Part shown: positions 17,728 to 26,219 of the stretch, in pieces | How the letters are laid out: every line of letters starts with the position of its first letter | Position numbering within the stretch: position 1 is the first letter of the stretch | From: Nocardia shimofusensis NBRC 100134 | GTDB lineage: Bacteria; Actinomycetota; Actinomycetes; Mycobacteriales; Mycobacteriaceae | Assembly (NCBI RefSeq): GCF_001613125.1 | Contig: NZ_BDBT01000027.1 | Coordinates: 40,439-104,438 of the forward strand | Direction of reading: 5' to 3' | Length of the DNA stretch: 64,000 nucleotides | Translations under genes and position numbers: made by a program | The notes under the pieces: generated by a model | Told to the model about the DNA's origin: nothing | Databases searched by the model: none | What the model saw: only the letters and a program-made list of their open reading frames with translations

Positions 17728-18549
17728 ATGTCCGACCTGTGGAGTGATCTTGTCGACTGCCTCGACATCACACGAGTACCGTCCCCCGACACTTCCGGCG
17801 AGGCCGAGACCGTGTTCGAGGGCAGCAACCAGCACCTGACCTACCACCGCGTGTTCGGCGGCCAGATCCTCGGCCAGTTCGTCCGCGCGGCGGCGTCGAG
17901 CTTCCCCGACAAGCAGGTGAAATCCCTGCACGCGCTGTTTCCGCGCGAAGGCCGCTCCGAGGAGCCGATCCGCTACCGCGTACGCCGCCACCACGCCGGC
18001 CGCACCTTCGCCTCGGCGTCGATCGTCGCCGAACAGGCTTCGGGCGTGATCGCCACCGCGTCGATCTCCCTGCACGCCCCCGAAGACGGACCGCGGCGCC
18101 AGACCACCGAACCGGTGCCCGCGCTGCCCTCGGCCGAGCACAAGGCCGACTGGGATCTGCTGCCCTGGGAGATCCGCGCTACCCGCGATATCGACGACAA
18201 GGGCAGCAGCGCACCGGAATTCGAGTTCTGGATGCGCACCCCCGCCGTCGACCCGCAGCTGGCACAAGCCCTCGCGTCCTACGCCACCGACCTCACCCTC
18301 ATCGGAACCGCCCTGCTGCCCCAAGAGAGTTTCTCGCAGAGCGGCAACGGCACCGCCTTCCTCTCCGCAGTCACCTCCCACACGCTGTGGTTCCACCGCG
18401 AATTCCGCACCGACGACTGGCTGTTGCTGCGCCAGCACAGTCCGATCCTCGCCCACGGGCGCAGCTTCGGGCGCGGGGACATCCTCACCGAAGCCGGCGA
18501 TCTGGTCGCGTCCTACGCTCAGGAGGCGATGGTCCGGCTACCGTCGTAA
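17728..18549 (+). CDS. tesB: Acyl-CoA thioesterase II (TesB-like)
   Basis: Double-hotdog thioesterase of 273 aa that hydrolyses acyl-CoA to free acid and CoA. Family segments are YHRVFGGQILGQFVRAA, KSLHALFPREG, RTFASASIVAEQ and, in the second hotdog, HTLWFHREFRTDDWLLL. ATG 17728 (MSDLWSDLVDCLD) is chosen over an upstream TTG at 17710 that lies in the presumed promoter. It follows the TetR gene by 40 bases with an intervening inverted repeat. It may relieve CoA trapping during growth on the cluster's substrate. Confidence 0.88.
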   Translation: MSDLWSDLVDCLDITRVPSPDTSGEAETVFEGSNQHLTYHRVFGGQILGQFVRAAASSFPDKQVKSLHALFPREGRSEEPIRYRVRRHHAGRTFASASIVAEQASGVIATASISLHAPEDGPRRQTTEPVPALPSAEHKADWDLLPWEIRATRDIDDKGSSAPEFEFWMRTPAVDPQLAQALASYATDLTLIGTALLPQESFSQSGNGTAFLSAVTSHTLWFHREFRTDDWLLLRQHSPILAHGRSFGRGDILTEAGDLVASYAQEAMVRLPS

Positions 18550-18745
18550 CAGTTCCAACCGGTGCGGCCACCGCGGGAGTCGCAGGTGCGGTCCTCGTCC
18601 GGTCATCTACGGTTTCGTGAAGAAGCGACGTTCGCTATGCTGGCGGTCCGCCCCTCACTCGCAGCATGGACGCATCTGTCCTGGAGGCTATTTCGCTGCG
18701 TACAACCCGGCAGGTGCTCGACTCGTCTTCGCAGAAGGGAACTTC

Positions 18746-19123
18746 GTGACCAACGACCGACCGGACGCGGACGATGAGCTCGGCCAACTACTCGGTAAGT
18801 TCCAGGCTTTGGACGAGGAACAGTTGTACGCCGAACTCGGCGCCTCCCACTTCGGCGAAACCTTGGGCGTTCGGCCGTCCGAGTTCGGACGCTACCTGCG
18901 CACCGGACGCCTGTGGTTCGAAAAGCACGAGTCCGAGATCCGCGAACGGCTGTGCTCGCACGAGAGAATTGTGCAACTACGCGCATCGTTGGACCGCGAT
19001 CAAGCCACCGAACTCGCGACGATCGTCGATATCCTGCTGAGCCTCTACGGTCAGATTCCGGCCGCCATCGTCGCGATCATCATCACCAGACGAGGACTCG
19101 ACAGGCTCTGCCCGGACAGATGA
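18746..19123 (+). CDS. Small protein with C-terminal membrane helix, unrecognised (insert, gene 1)
   Basis: A 125-aa protein from GTG 18746 with GAAGGGA six bases before it. The N-terminal part is acidic and helical (DELGQLLGKFQALDEEQLY, FGETLGVRPSEFGRYL); the C-terminal 30 residues form one hydrophobic span, ATIVDILLSLYGQIPAAIVA with IIITRRGLDRLC after it, which looks like a membrane anchor with a basic end. I do not recognise the family. The stop overlaps the start of the zinc-peptidase gene (ATGA at 19120-19123), so the two are made together. The 196 bases upstream (18550-18745) hold no gene and presumably its promoter. Confidence 0.72.
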   Translation: MTNDRPDADDELGQLLGKFQALDEEQLYAELGASHFGETLGVRPSEFGRYLRTGRLWFEKHESEIRERLCSHERIVQLRASLDRDQATELATIVDILLSLYGQIPAAIVAIIITRRGLDRLCPDR

Positions 19124-20511
19124 CGGCGATGAAGGCCCGGAAGTGGGCCAAGTTTCATCGAATGATCGTCTGCGACGACGAGCCGACGGCGGACGAGCCG
19201 GAGGATCCGGTGGTCGCCGCGATCGTCACGTTGCTGCGGCGTCGAGTCATGGCCATGACCGCGGAATCGAGAGGCAGCGCGCGCGAGGCGATGGCGAGAG
19301 TCTGGATCGAGAGGCTCCCCACCGGTTATTGCACCACCGAACTGCGGCCGGTCGAGGACGAATACGCGATCCTCGTCGACAGCGGACTCGAAGACTCCAT
19401 CCTGCTCGGGGCGAAATTCTTCGCCCATCACTTCGACGGAACAGTCTTCGAGGTTGCCGCCGACGAAGCACACACCGGTGCGGCATTCGAACGCTACTAC
19501 GCGACACTGATGTCCCAATTCTTCCTTCACGGCCGGCTACACAGAGCCGACATCATTTCGGCCGGATATGATCGCATGATCGCATCTCGAATCTGCCTCG
19601 AGGCAACAAGTTTCGTCATCGCCCACGAACTCGGGCACGCCATGGCCGGCCATCAGCACTTTCAAGGGGATAATCAGTGGCTGGAACAGTCCACGATCCC
19701 GCCCGCGTACAACGCCTTCGCACAAGAAATCGAAGCGGACGCCATCGCCGTGCAGATAGCTTTCGGCGACATGTGGAGTAGATCCGTTGGGCAAGGTGAG
19801 ATCGAGCTGCGCCTGCTCGCAGTCCGCCTGGCATTCCAGACCCTGCAAACGGTGGAGCGCTGCGCATTGGTGCCGGTCTTCGCCAAACATCTTCCTGCCC
19901 CGCAACGCTGGGCCGGTATCCTCTCCTTCTTGAGGGAACGGCTGCCGCAATGGCTGCTCGACAAGCACCAAGCCACTTGGGTATCGCTGGGCGCACGGCT
20001 GACCGTGGGAGCTGTTTCCGAACTCCTGCCACCGGATGCCGATATCATCGAGGAACTTCGCGATGCGGGTTGGATCGCCGCATCCTGGTCATACTCTGGC
20101 AGTGACTGGAGAGAACTGGAGTCGGCGGCGTGGCAGTTCCGTCTCCGCCGCCCGATCCTGGACATCTTGATCGGACACGAGGTCTGTCTAATCGAGGATC
20201 GGCCCGATCAGACACTCGCCGACGCTTGGCGCGTAGGCTCGCGGTACATCGACGACTTCACCAGCTCGTTGCCGGATTGGTTGACAGGCGATGATTCCGG
20301 CCGCGGATCCGCTACCTCCGGTGACCTGATCCAGTACCTCAGGTATCGCGACCGCTGGCCGGAACCGTTCCGCGCCGGTACCGATATCCCGCTGCCGCTG
20401 CACACCATGGCCGCAGCGATTGGTCACCGTGTCGCGGAACACCGTGACCGTCGCATGGCCCGCAAACCTGCCGACCCTCGGGATGCGCCGGATCATGCAG
20501 GCACGGAATGA
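19120..20511 (+). CDS. HExxH zinc-peptidase-like protein (insert, gene 2)
   Basis: A 463-aa protein from ATG 19120. The gluzincin motif is clear: FVIAHELGHAMAGH gives the HELGH zinc site, and the downstream QEIEADAIAVQIAF supplies the third ligand (ExxAD, as in M48-like and ImmA/IrrE-like peptidases). The rest has no domain I can name. There is no signal peptide, so it should act inside the cell or at the membrane with its partner. Base composition is lower in GC than the flanks (one 60-base sample at 19561 is 52% GC against 67% at 17821), which suggests later acquisition. Target unknown. Confidence 0.8.
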   Translation: MTAMKARKWAKFHRMIVCDDEPTADEPEDPVVAAIVTLLRRRVMAMTAESRGSAREAMARVWIERLPTGYCTTELRPVEDEYAILVDSGLEDSILLGAKFFAHHFDGTVFEVAADEAHTGAAFERYYATLMSQFFLHGRLHRADIISAGYDRMIASRICLEATSFVIAHELGHAMAGHQHFQGDNQWLEQSTIPPAYNAFAQEIEADAIAVQIAFGDMWSRSVGQGEIELRLLAVRLAFQTLQTVERCALVPVFAKHLPAPQRWAGILSFLRERLPQWLLDKHQATWVSLGARLTVGAVSELLPPDADIIEELRDAGWIAASWSYSGSDWRELESAAWQFRLRRPILDILIGHEVCLIEDRPDQTLADAWRVGSRYIDDFTSSLPDWLTGDDSGRGSATSGDLIQYLRYRDRWPEPFRAGTDIPLPLHTMAAAIGHRVAEHRDRRMARKPADPRDAPDHAGTE

Positions 20512-20653
20512 GGTGCTGCACTATGCCTCATCATCGGCCTGCATCGGCGAGGTATTCCCCCTCGGCAAGATGCGCCGATACCTCGAGCGCCCCAACAGCG
20601 ACTATCTCGCGCACACCGATCGATCGGCCACCTCTTCAGCCCTTACGAGCTGA
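20495..20653 (+). CDS. Possible 52-aa peptide at the end of the insert
   Basis: Short frame overlapping the end of the peptidase gene by 17 bases, reading NEVLHYASSSACIGEVFPLG then KMRRYLERPNSDYLAHTD. Composition resembles the peptidase gene rather than the flanks. No family is recognised and no strong ribosome site is seen. It may be a third member of the peptidase unit, the remnant of a longer gene, or chance. The remaining bases to 20695 hold nothing I can identify. Confidence 0.3.
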   Translation: MQARNEVLHYASSSACIGEVFPLGKMRRYLERPNSDYLAHTDRSATSSALTS

Positions 20654-20695
20654 TCGAGTGCCCACGCGAAGAAGGCCGACTCAGGTATGGCGTGG

Positions 20696-21112
20696 TCAGG
20701 CCGGACCGCCCAAGGCCCAGCTCCGATCCTTGGTGATCTGGCGGCTCATCGCCCGCGCCATGCGTGACGCCTGGAGTACCGCGCGTGCGGCGAAGGGTCC
20801 GGCGTGCCGCTCGTCGACAATCTCGGTCCACAAAGCCAGCCAGCGCTGGAAATGCGCGACGGTGAGCGGGTGCTGCTGGTGCAGGCGGGTGTGGACCGCG
20901 AGCGCGCTGCCGCGGTAGGTCTTGGTGCCGAACAACACCGTTTCCCAGAAGTCGCACATCACCGGCAGGTGGGATTCCAGGCCCTTCTCGCGAAGCTCGG
21001 TGAACGGCTCGACCAGTTCTTCGTCGATCAGCGCCCGGGAGTAGAAGGCGCGCAACAGTGCTTCGATGTCCGCGCGGGTGGTGAGATCGCCGCGCTCCGT
21101 CTGCACTGTCAT
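20696..21112 (-). CDS. Group III truncated hemoglobin
   Basis: A 138-aa heme protein from ATG 21112 with AGGAGG upstream; the longer minus-strand frame is not coding. Features of group III truncated globins are DIEALLRAFYSRALIDEELV, MCDFWETVLFGTKTYRG and the proximal-His region HTRLHQQHPLTVAHFQRWLALW. Such proteins bind O2 or peroxide and are linked to redox or NO protection, though roles are poorly established. It is divergent from the NmrA gene at 21287, with a 15-bp palindrome between them. Confidence 0.85.
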   Translation of the reverse strand: MTVQTERGDLTTRADIEALLRAFYSRALIDEELVEPFTELREKGLESHLPVMCDFWETVLFGTKTYRGSALAVHTRLHQQHPLTVAHFQRWLALWTEIVDERHAGPFAARAVLQASRMARAMSRQITKDRSWALGGPA

Positions 21113-21173
21113 CGAATCCTCCTCGCCCAGCCGGGTGTGGGGCCCGGGGTCACCTCGCTCGCGCGGCGGGCCT

Positions 21174-21188
21174 ACTACCGATGGTAGT
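21174..21188. promoter_or_regulatory. Palindrome ACTACC-GAT-GGTAGT
   Basis: Perfect 6-3-6 inverted repeat in the 174-base region between the globin gene (minus) and the NmrA-like gene (plus). Position and symmetry suit a dimeric repressor or activator serving one or both genes. It is unrelated to the GAGAAT family. Confidence 0.5.
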
Positions 21189-21286
21189 CCGGGACCACCG
21201 GCGCTCAGGCCGGTGAGACGGACGAGACAGGCTGGTACCACTGGCAGGATGGAATGGTTCAGCCATCCACAGCGGAGAGGGCGCAA

Positions 21287-22102
21287 ATGACCATCCTGGT
21301 GACAGGGGCCACCGCAAATATCGGCCGCAAGGTCGTCGACCACCTGCTCGCGCTGGGCGCCAACGACATTCGGGCGCTCACCACCAACCCGCGTAAGGCC
21401 GCGCTCCCCTCCGCGGTGCAGGTGGCCGAGGGCTACCTGCGGCAACCGGACACCCTGCCCGCGGCATTCGAAGGGGTCGATCGGATGTACCTGGCGCCCA
21501 CACCCGACAATGTCGCCGAGGTGCTCGCGCTGGCCCGCGCGGCCGGTGTGCGACATGTCGTCGATCTTTCCGGTGAACCGGAGAGCTGGCGGGGCGGCGT
21601 CTGCACGGCCGTCGAGGACAGCGGCATGGCCTGGACTCATCTGTGGCCGGGGGATTTCATGGAGAACACCCTGATCTGGGCGCAGCAGATCCGCGAGACC
21701 GGCGCTGTCCTGGAGCCGGTGCCCGAGGCCGCGAGCGCGCCGATCGCCATGGACGACATCGCCGCTGTCGCCGCCACCGCCCTGCTGACCGACGCACATC
21801 TCGGCCGTGCCTACCCGCTGGCGGGGCCGGAGATCCTCACCCGCACCGACCTGGTCCGGCATCTCGCCGAGGCACTCGGTCGCGGCATCACCTTCCAGCG
21901 GGCATCCCGTGAGGAGACCATCGCCGTTCTGACCCCCGCCATGGGCGACACCGCGACCTGGTACGTCGACAACGTTCTGACCAGTTTCGACGTGCCGGCG
22001 TCAGCTCTGCCGATCACCAGCGTCCAGGAGATCACCGGCAGGCCCGCGACGACCTTCGCCCGGTGGGCCGCCGACAACGCCGCGCGTTTCGCTGTCGACT
22101 GA
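21287..22102 (+). CDS. NmrA-like NAD(P)-binding protein
   Basis: Atypical short-chain dehydrogenase of 271 aa, starting at ATG 21287 after GGAGAGGG. The N-terminal motif is TILVTGATANIGRKVVDHLL (TGAxxxxG dinucleotide site), then VDRMYLAPTPDN, GVRHVVDLSGEP and AWTHLWPGDFMENTL. Members act as NAD(P)H sensors or quinone/azo reductases. It is the intact counterpart of the damaged gene at 11950-12680. Confidence 0.82.
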   Translation: MTILVTGATANIGRKVVDHLLALGANDIRALTTNPRKAALPSAVQVAEGYLRQPDTLPAAFEGVDRMYLAPTPDNVAEVLALARAAGVRHVVDLSGEPESWRGGVCTAVEDSGMAWTHLWPGDFMENTLIWAQQIRETGAVLEPVPEAASAPIAMDDIAAVAATALLTDAHLGRAYPLAGPEILTRTDLVRHLAEALGRGITFQRASREETIAVLTPAMGDTATWYVDNVLTSFDVPASALPITSVQEITGRPATTFARWAADNAARFAVD

Positions 22103-22160
22103 CGGGAGCTACCGGGGGATTGAGCCGTAGCCGCCGAGGGGTGAGCACTCCGACCCACGC

Positions 22161-23273
22161 TCACCTGCTCGGCGACGGGTTGGTCCCCGTGTCGAGGCAA
22201 CGGTGGGCTGGCGTCGACAGCAGCGTGTCGGCGGCGGAATAGGCATCCAGCGCCCCGGCGCCGACCGCATCGGCCAGCCGGTCGAGGTCGCTGTGCCCGC
22301 GTAGCCGGCTCTGGGCGAGAGAGAGGATCTGGGCGCGGGCGCGGGCCGTGCGACGATCGCGGGTCTCGGCGCGGCGGTGGGCATCGATGGCGGTGATCAG
22401 TTCGCCGACGCCGACGCCACGGTCGGCGATCAAGGTGAGGATCGGGACGGACGCCTCCGCGCGCAGATCGCGGACCGTCTGCTGGGCGCCGTCGCGGTCG
22501 GCCTTGTTGACCACGAGGATGTCGGCGACCTCGAGCAGACCGGCCTTGGCGGCCTGGATCGCGTCTCCCGCACCGGGATTCAGGACCACCAGCGTGGGGT
22601 CGGCGACTGCGGCGATCTCGATCTCGGATTGGCCGACACCGACAGTCTCGAGCAGCACCACCTCGTAGCCGACCGCGGCGAGCAGGGCGAGGGCCGCGGG
22701 TACCGCTTCGGACAGGCCGCCGAGGTGGCCGCGGGCAGCCAGGGAACGGATGAAGACGCCCGGATCGTCGATGTGTCGATCCATCCTGATCCGATCCCCC
22801 AGCAGCGCGCCCCCGCTGTAGGGCGAGGACGGGTCGACGGCCAGCACGGCCACGCGCAGACCCCGTTGCCGGTATGCGCCCACCAATGCCGAGATGGTGG
22901 TCGACTTTCCCGCTCCGGGTGGTCCCGTGACGCCGATGACCAGTGCCGAGGCGGACTCCCCCCGCAGCGCGTCGCGCACCGACGCACTGGCCGGTCCTTC
23001 GACCGAAGTGAGCAGTCGCCCTAGCGCACGGGGCGATCCCGCCCTGGCCCTCGCGAGCAGATCAGCCACTCCGTCGTCGTCCGGCGTCGGCTCGGCATCC
23101 GAATCCGCGACCTCGGCCGGGACGGCCCCCGCTCTCCGGGGCGGCGCCGCATCGGGGGCGACGCCGAGGGACACCTCGGCACCGGACGCGGTGGGCGGAC
23201 CATCCGCCGAGGGCACGACGGCACTCGTCGCGCCCTCGGATACGGCGACGAATTCGCCGCCCGGCTCGCTCAC
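22161..23273 (-). CDS. meaB: MeaB/ArgK-type GTPase chaperone of a B12 mutase
   Basis: G-protein chaperone (370 aa) that loads and protects adenosylcobalamin-dependent acyl-CoA mutases. It has Walker A TGPPGAGKSTT, the family segment AVDPSSPYSGGALLGDRIRM, ETVGVGQSE and the guanine-specifying NKAD. GTG 23273 overlaps the thiolase stop (GTGA), giving translational coupling; the protein then has an unusual Ala/Pro/Asp-rich N-terminal extension of about 60 residues. Its mutase is most likely the pair at 34570-36548. The thiolase and this gene form one operon behind the operator at 24437. Confidence 0.9.
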   Translation of the reverse strand: MSEPGGEFVAVSEGATSAVVPSADGPPTASGAEVSLGVAPDAAPPRRAGAVPAEVADSDAEPTPDDDGVADLLARARAGSPRALGRLLTSVEGPASASVRDALRGESASALVIGVTGPPGAGKSTTISALVGAYRQRGLRVAVLAVDPSSPYSGGALLGDRIRMDRHIDDPGVFIRSLAARGHLGGLSEAVPAALALLAAVGYEVVLLETVGVGQSEIEIAAVADPTLVVLNPGAGDAIQAAKAGLLEVADILVVNKADRDGAQQTVRDLRAEASVPILTLIADRGVGVGELITAIDAHRRAETRDRRTARARAQILSLAQSRLRGHSDLDRLADAVGAGALDAYSAADTLLSTPAHRCLDTGTNPSPSR

Positions 23274-24415
23274 GGCGCGGGGACCTCGATGACTGTGGCC
23301 GATCCCATGCCGCCGCCGGCACACAGCGCCGCTATCCCCAGGCCGCCGCCGCGACGGCGCAGTTCGTGCACCAGGGTCACGATCATGCGCGCACCGGTCG
23401 CCGCGACGGGATGGCCGAGCGAGCACCCGCTGCCGCTGAAGTTGACCCGGTCGGCGTCCAGATCCAGTGCCGCGATCGTGGCCAGCGGAACAGACGCGAA
23501 CGCCTCGTTGATCTCGATCAGCGAGACATCCGAAAGCGAGACCCCGGCGCGCGCAACCGCTTTGGTGATGGCCTGGATGGGCGCGAGACCGGTGTCGTAC
23601 GGATCGACGCCCACGCTCGCCCAGCCTCGGATGACCCCGAGGGCAGGCAGTCCGAGTCGATCGCTGGCGACGGCCAGTGCCGCCGCGCCGTCGTTGGCGC
23701 CCGAGGCGTTGCCCGCGGTAATGGAGAAGCCCTCGATCTCGGGGTGCAGCACCTTCAGTGAGGCCAGTCGCTCGAGGTTGGTGTCGCGGCGGGGATGCTC
23801 GTCGGTGTCGAACAGCCCGTGCGGGGTCTGGATCGGGACGATTTCTTCCTTGAAGCGCCCCTCGTCGATGGCGGCGATGGCGTTGCGGTGCGAGCGCAGC
23901 GCCCAGGCGTCCATCTCCTCGCGCGAGATCCCCGCTTTCACCGCCGTGTTCCAACCGACGGTGATCGACATGTCCATGGCGGGGGCGTCCGGGCGGTCCG
24001 GGTGGCTCGGCGATGTCCACGGGTCCGCCCAGGTGTCCGGACCGGTCCTGAATCGCGCTCGGGGCGCGGTGGAATCGGAGTTCACCCCACCGGCGATGAC
24101 CAGTTCGTCCATGCCGGCGCGAATCGACGCGGCGGCCGTCTGCACGGCCGACATCCCCGCCGCGCAGTGGCGGTTCTGGGCCAGCCCCGGCACCCCGGTC
24201 AGTCCCGCGGTGATCGCGCCGTGGCGGGCGAGCACGCCGCCGCCGTAGCGGCCTTCGCCGAGGACCACGTCGTCGATGCGGTCCGGGTCGAGCCCTTCGG
24301 CGGCGGCTCCCACGATGTGCCGGGCCAGCTCGAAGGCGTCGGTATCGCGCAGCGTTCCTTTCCTGGCGGTTCCGATCGGGGTCCGGGTCGCGGACACGAT
24401 GACGGCCTCAGGCAT
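23270..24415 (-). CDS. Thiolase (acetyl-CoA acetyltransferase family)
   Basis: Thiolase of 381 aa, catalysing the last, CoA-dependent C-C cleavage of beta-oxidation. The nucleophilic Cys is in NRHCAAGMSAVQ, the active-site His in GSGCSLGHPVAATGARM, and the second Cys in ALCAGGGMGSATV. The N-terminus MPEAVIVSATRTPIGTARKG is standard. It begins 22 bases from the GAGAAT operator at 24437 and is divergent from the SDR gene. Confidence 0.93.
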   Translation of the reverse strand: MPEAVIVSATRTPIGTARKGTLRDTDAFELARHIVGAAAEGLDPDRIDDVVLGEGRYGGGVLARHGAITAGLTGVPGLAQNRHCAAGMSAVQTAAASIRAGMDELVIAGGVNSDSTAPRARFRTGPDTWADPWTSPSHPDRPDAPAMDMSITVGWNTAVKAGISREEMDAWALRSHRNAIAAIDEGRFKEEIVPIQTPHGLFDTDEHPRRDTNLERLASLKVLHPEIEGFSITAGNASGANDGAAALAVASDRLGLPALGVIRGWASVGVDPYDTGLAPIQAITKAVARAGVSLSDVSLIEINEAFASVPLATIAALDLDADRVNFSGSGCSLGHPVAATGARMIVTLVHELRRRGGGLGIAALCAGGGMGSATVIEVPAP

Positions 24416-24436
24416 GGTGACACTCCAATCACGTAT

Positions 24437-24451
24437 GAGAATATAATTCTC
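24437..24451. promoter_or_regulatory. Palindromic operator GAGAAT-ATA-ATTCTC
   Basis: Perfect 6-3-6 repeat in the 73-base divergent region between thiolase/meaB (minus) and the SDR gene (plus). The region is short and AT-rich, so the site must overlap both promoters; a single bound dimer could control both directions. Confidence 0.78.
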
Positions 24452-24488
24452 TCAACACGAGAGTTCAGTTTCAAGAGAGGGTCGCGAC

Positions 24489-25253
24489 ATGCAGATCAGT
24501 GGAAGCTCAGCCCTGGTGGTCGGCGGTACCGGTGGACTCGGTGAGGCCACCACGCGCAGGCTGGTCGCCGCGGGCGCCAAGGTCGTGGTCGCGGATGTGG
24601 CCGACGAGAAGGGCCGCGAGCTGGAGAAGGAGCTCGGCGTCCGGTACGTGCACACCGACGCCACCGACGAGGACTCGGTGAACGCCGCCATCGCCGAAGC
24701 CCGATCGCTCGCCCCGCTGCGCATCTCGGTCGATACCCACGGCGGCCCCGCCCAGGGCGGCCGGCTCATCGGAAAAGACGGAAAGCCGTTGGCGCTGGAC
24801 GGCTTCCGCACGACCATCGAGTACTACCTGACCGCCGTCTTCAACGTCCTCCGGCTGTCGGCGGCCGCCATCGCCGAGGCCGAACCCCTGGAAGAAGGCG
24901 GGCGCGGCGTCATCGTCAACACCGCCTCCATCGCCGCCTACGAAGGTCAGATCGGGCAGCTGCCGTACGCCGCGGCCAAGGGCGGCGTGGTCGGCATGAC
25001 CCTGGTCGCCGCCCGCGATCTGTCGCCGCTGGGCATCCGGGTGGTCACCATCGCGCCGGGCACCGTCAACACCCCCGCCTACGGCAAGGCCGCCGACCAG
25101 CTCGAGCAGTACTGGGGACCGCAGGTGCCCTTCCCCAAGCGCATGGGCCGGTCCACGGAGTACGCCCAGCTCGCGCAGTCGATCATCGAAAACGACTACC
25201 TCAACGGGGAAGTCATCCGCCTCGACGGCGCGTTGCGGTTCGGACCGAAATAG
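24489..25253 (+). CDS. Short-chain dehydrogenase, 3-hydroxyacyl-CoA dehydrogenase type II-like
   Basis: SDR of 254 aa. NAD-binding motif LVVGGTGGLGEATTRRL, DATDEDSVNAAI (adenine pocket), catalytic Ser in VNTASIAAYEGQ and the YAAAKGG Tyr-Lys pair. The segment RFPKRMGR-like (FPKRMGRSTEYAQL) and the ending NGEVIRLDGALRFGPK match the HSD10/type II 3-hydroxyacyl-CoA dehydrogenases. It probably oxidises the 3-hydroxyacyl-CoA before thiolase, its divergent neighbour across a shared operator. Confidence 0.9.
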   Translation: MQISGSSALVVGGTGGLGEATTRRLVAAGAKVVVADVADEKGRELEKELGVRYVHTDATDEDSVNAAIAEARSLAPLRISVDTHGGPAQGGRLIGKDGKPLALDGFRTTIEYYLTAVFNVLRLSAAAIAEAEPLEEGGRGVIVNTASIAAYEGQIGQLPYAAAKGGVVGMTLVAARDLSPLGIRVVTIAPGTVNTPAYGKAADQLEQYWGPQVPFPKRMGRSTEYAQLAQSIIENDYLNGEVIRLDGALRFGPK

Positions 25254-25280
25254 CCCGGCCCCGCGTGCCGTCGACGCGCT

Positions 25281-25325
25281 TCGACCGAGCCGCACCGAAA
25301 GCAACGACCGGTGCGGCTCGGTCGA
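25281..25325. terminator. Bidirectional hairpin terminator
   Basis: 16-bp perfect stem (TCGACCGAGCCGCACC and complement) with a 13-base loop, between the convergent SDR gene (ends 25253) and the hydratase gene (ends 25451). Confidence 0.82.
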
Positions 25326-25450
25326 TCGTCTACGGGATGCCGCCACCGCTCTCGTCAGGGGGCACCGGCAACGAGCCCGATACGAAGATCATCGGCGTTC
25401 GACGCGAGGACAGCCGGTGGAAGGCAACGATCTCGAAAGGCAGATGTAGA

Positions 25451-26218
25451 TCAGTCGCCTTCGGACGTGAGCCGGGCGATGGTGGCCCGGAAATCGGCGG
25501 TCTGGAACGACTGGTCCTCGGCGATGTTCGCGTAGTCCAGCGTCGCCAGCACCGCGCGCTCCAGGTGCAGGTTGAGCATACGTTTGGTGCTCTCCACCGC
25601 CTGCCTGGGCAACTCGGCCATGCGCTTGGCGCAGGCCAGCGCCTCCGCCATCGGATCGGCGACGATGTGGTTGACCAGCCCCATCTCCCGCGCCCGCTCG
25701 GCGGTGATCTTCGCACCGGTGAGGGCGTACTCCTTGGCCAGCATGAGGCTGGTGTGCAGGGGCCAGGTGAGCGGTCCGCCGTCGGCGGCGACCAAGCCGA
25801 CCTGTACGTGCGGGTCCTTGAGGTAGGCGGATTCGGCGATGTAGGCGATGTCGCTCAAAGCGACCAGACTGCAACCCAATCCGACGGCGGGGCCGTTCAC
25901 CGCCGCCACCACCGGGATGCGGCAGCGTGCCATGCCGAGGACGATGGCGCGACCATGGGCGATGGTCTTGGCGCGCAGATTCTCGTCCCCGGCGAGCTCG
26001 GCGAGATAGGCGAAGTCGCCGCCCGCGCTGAACGCCTTGCCCGCGCCGGTCAGCACTGCGGCACGCGCCTGCCGATCCTCGTCCAGGCGCGGCCAGAGCT
26101 GGGCCAGCGCGGTGTGCAGGTCGTCGTTCACAGCATTGAGGGCATCGGGGCGGTTCAGCGTGATGACGCGGATCGGGCCGTCGGCGCGGACCTCGATCAC
26201 GTCGGGAAGGTCGTACAT
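25451..26218 (-). CDS. Enoyl-CoA hydratase/isomerase family protein
   Basis: Crotonase of 255 aa: IRVITLNRPDALNAVNDDLH, oxyanion segments GAGKAFSAGGDFAYL and VNGPAVGLGCSLVALSDIAY, and MGLVNHIVADP. The loop VGLVAADGGPLTWPLH replaces one classical glutamate region, so substrate and exact reaction are uncertain. Last gene of a four-gene minus-strand operon (ligase, two dehydrogenase subunits, hydratase); the dehydrogenase stop precedes its start by one base. Confidence 0.9.
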   Translation of the reverse strand: MYDLPDVIEVRADGPIRVITLNRPDALNAVNDDLHTALAQLWPRLDEDRQARAAVLTGAGKAFSAGGDFAYLAELAGDENLRAKTIAHGRAIVLGMARCRIPVVAAVNGPAVGLGCSLVALSDIAYIAESAYLKDPHVQVGLVAADGGPLTWPLHTSLMLAKEYALTGAKITAERAREMGLVNHIVADPMAEALACAKRMAELPRQAVESTKRMLNLHLERAVLATLDYANIAEDQSFQTADFRATIARLTSEGD

Positions 26219-26219
26219 G

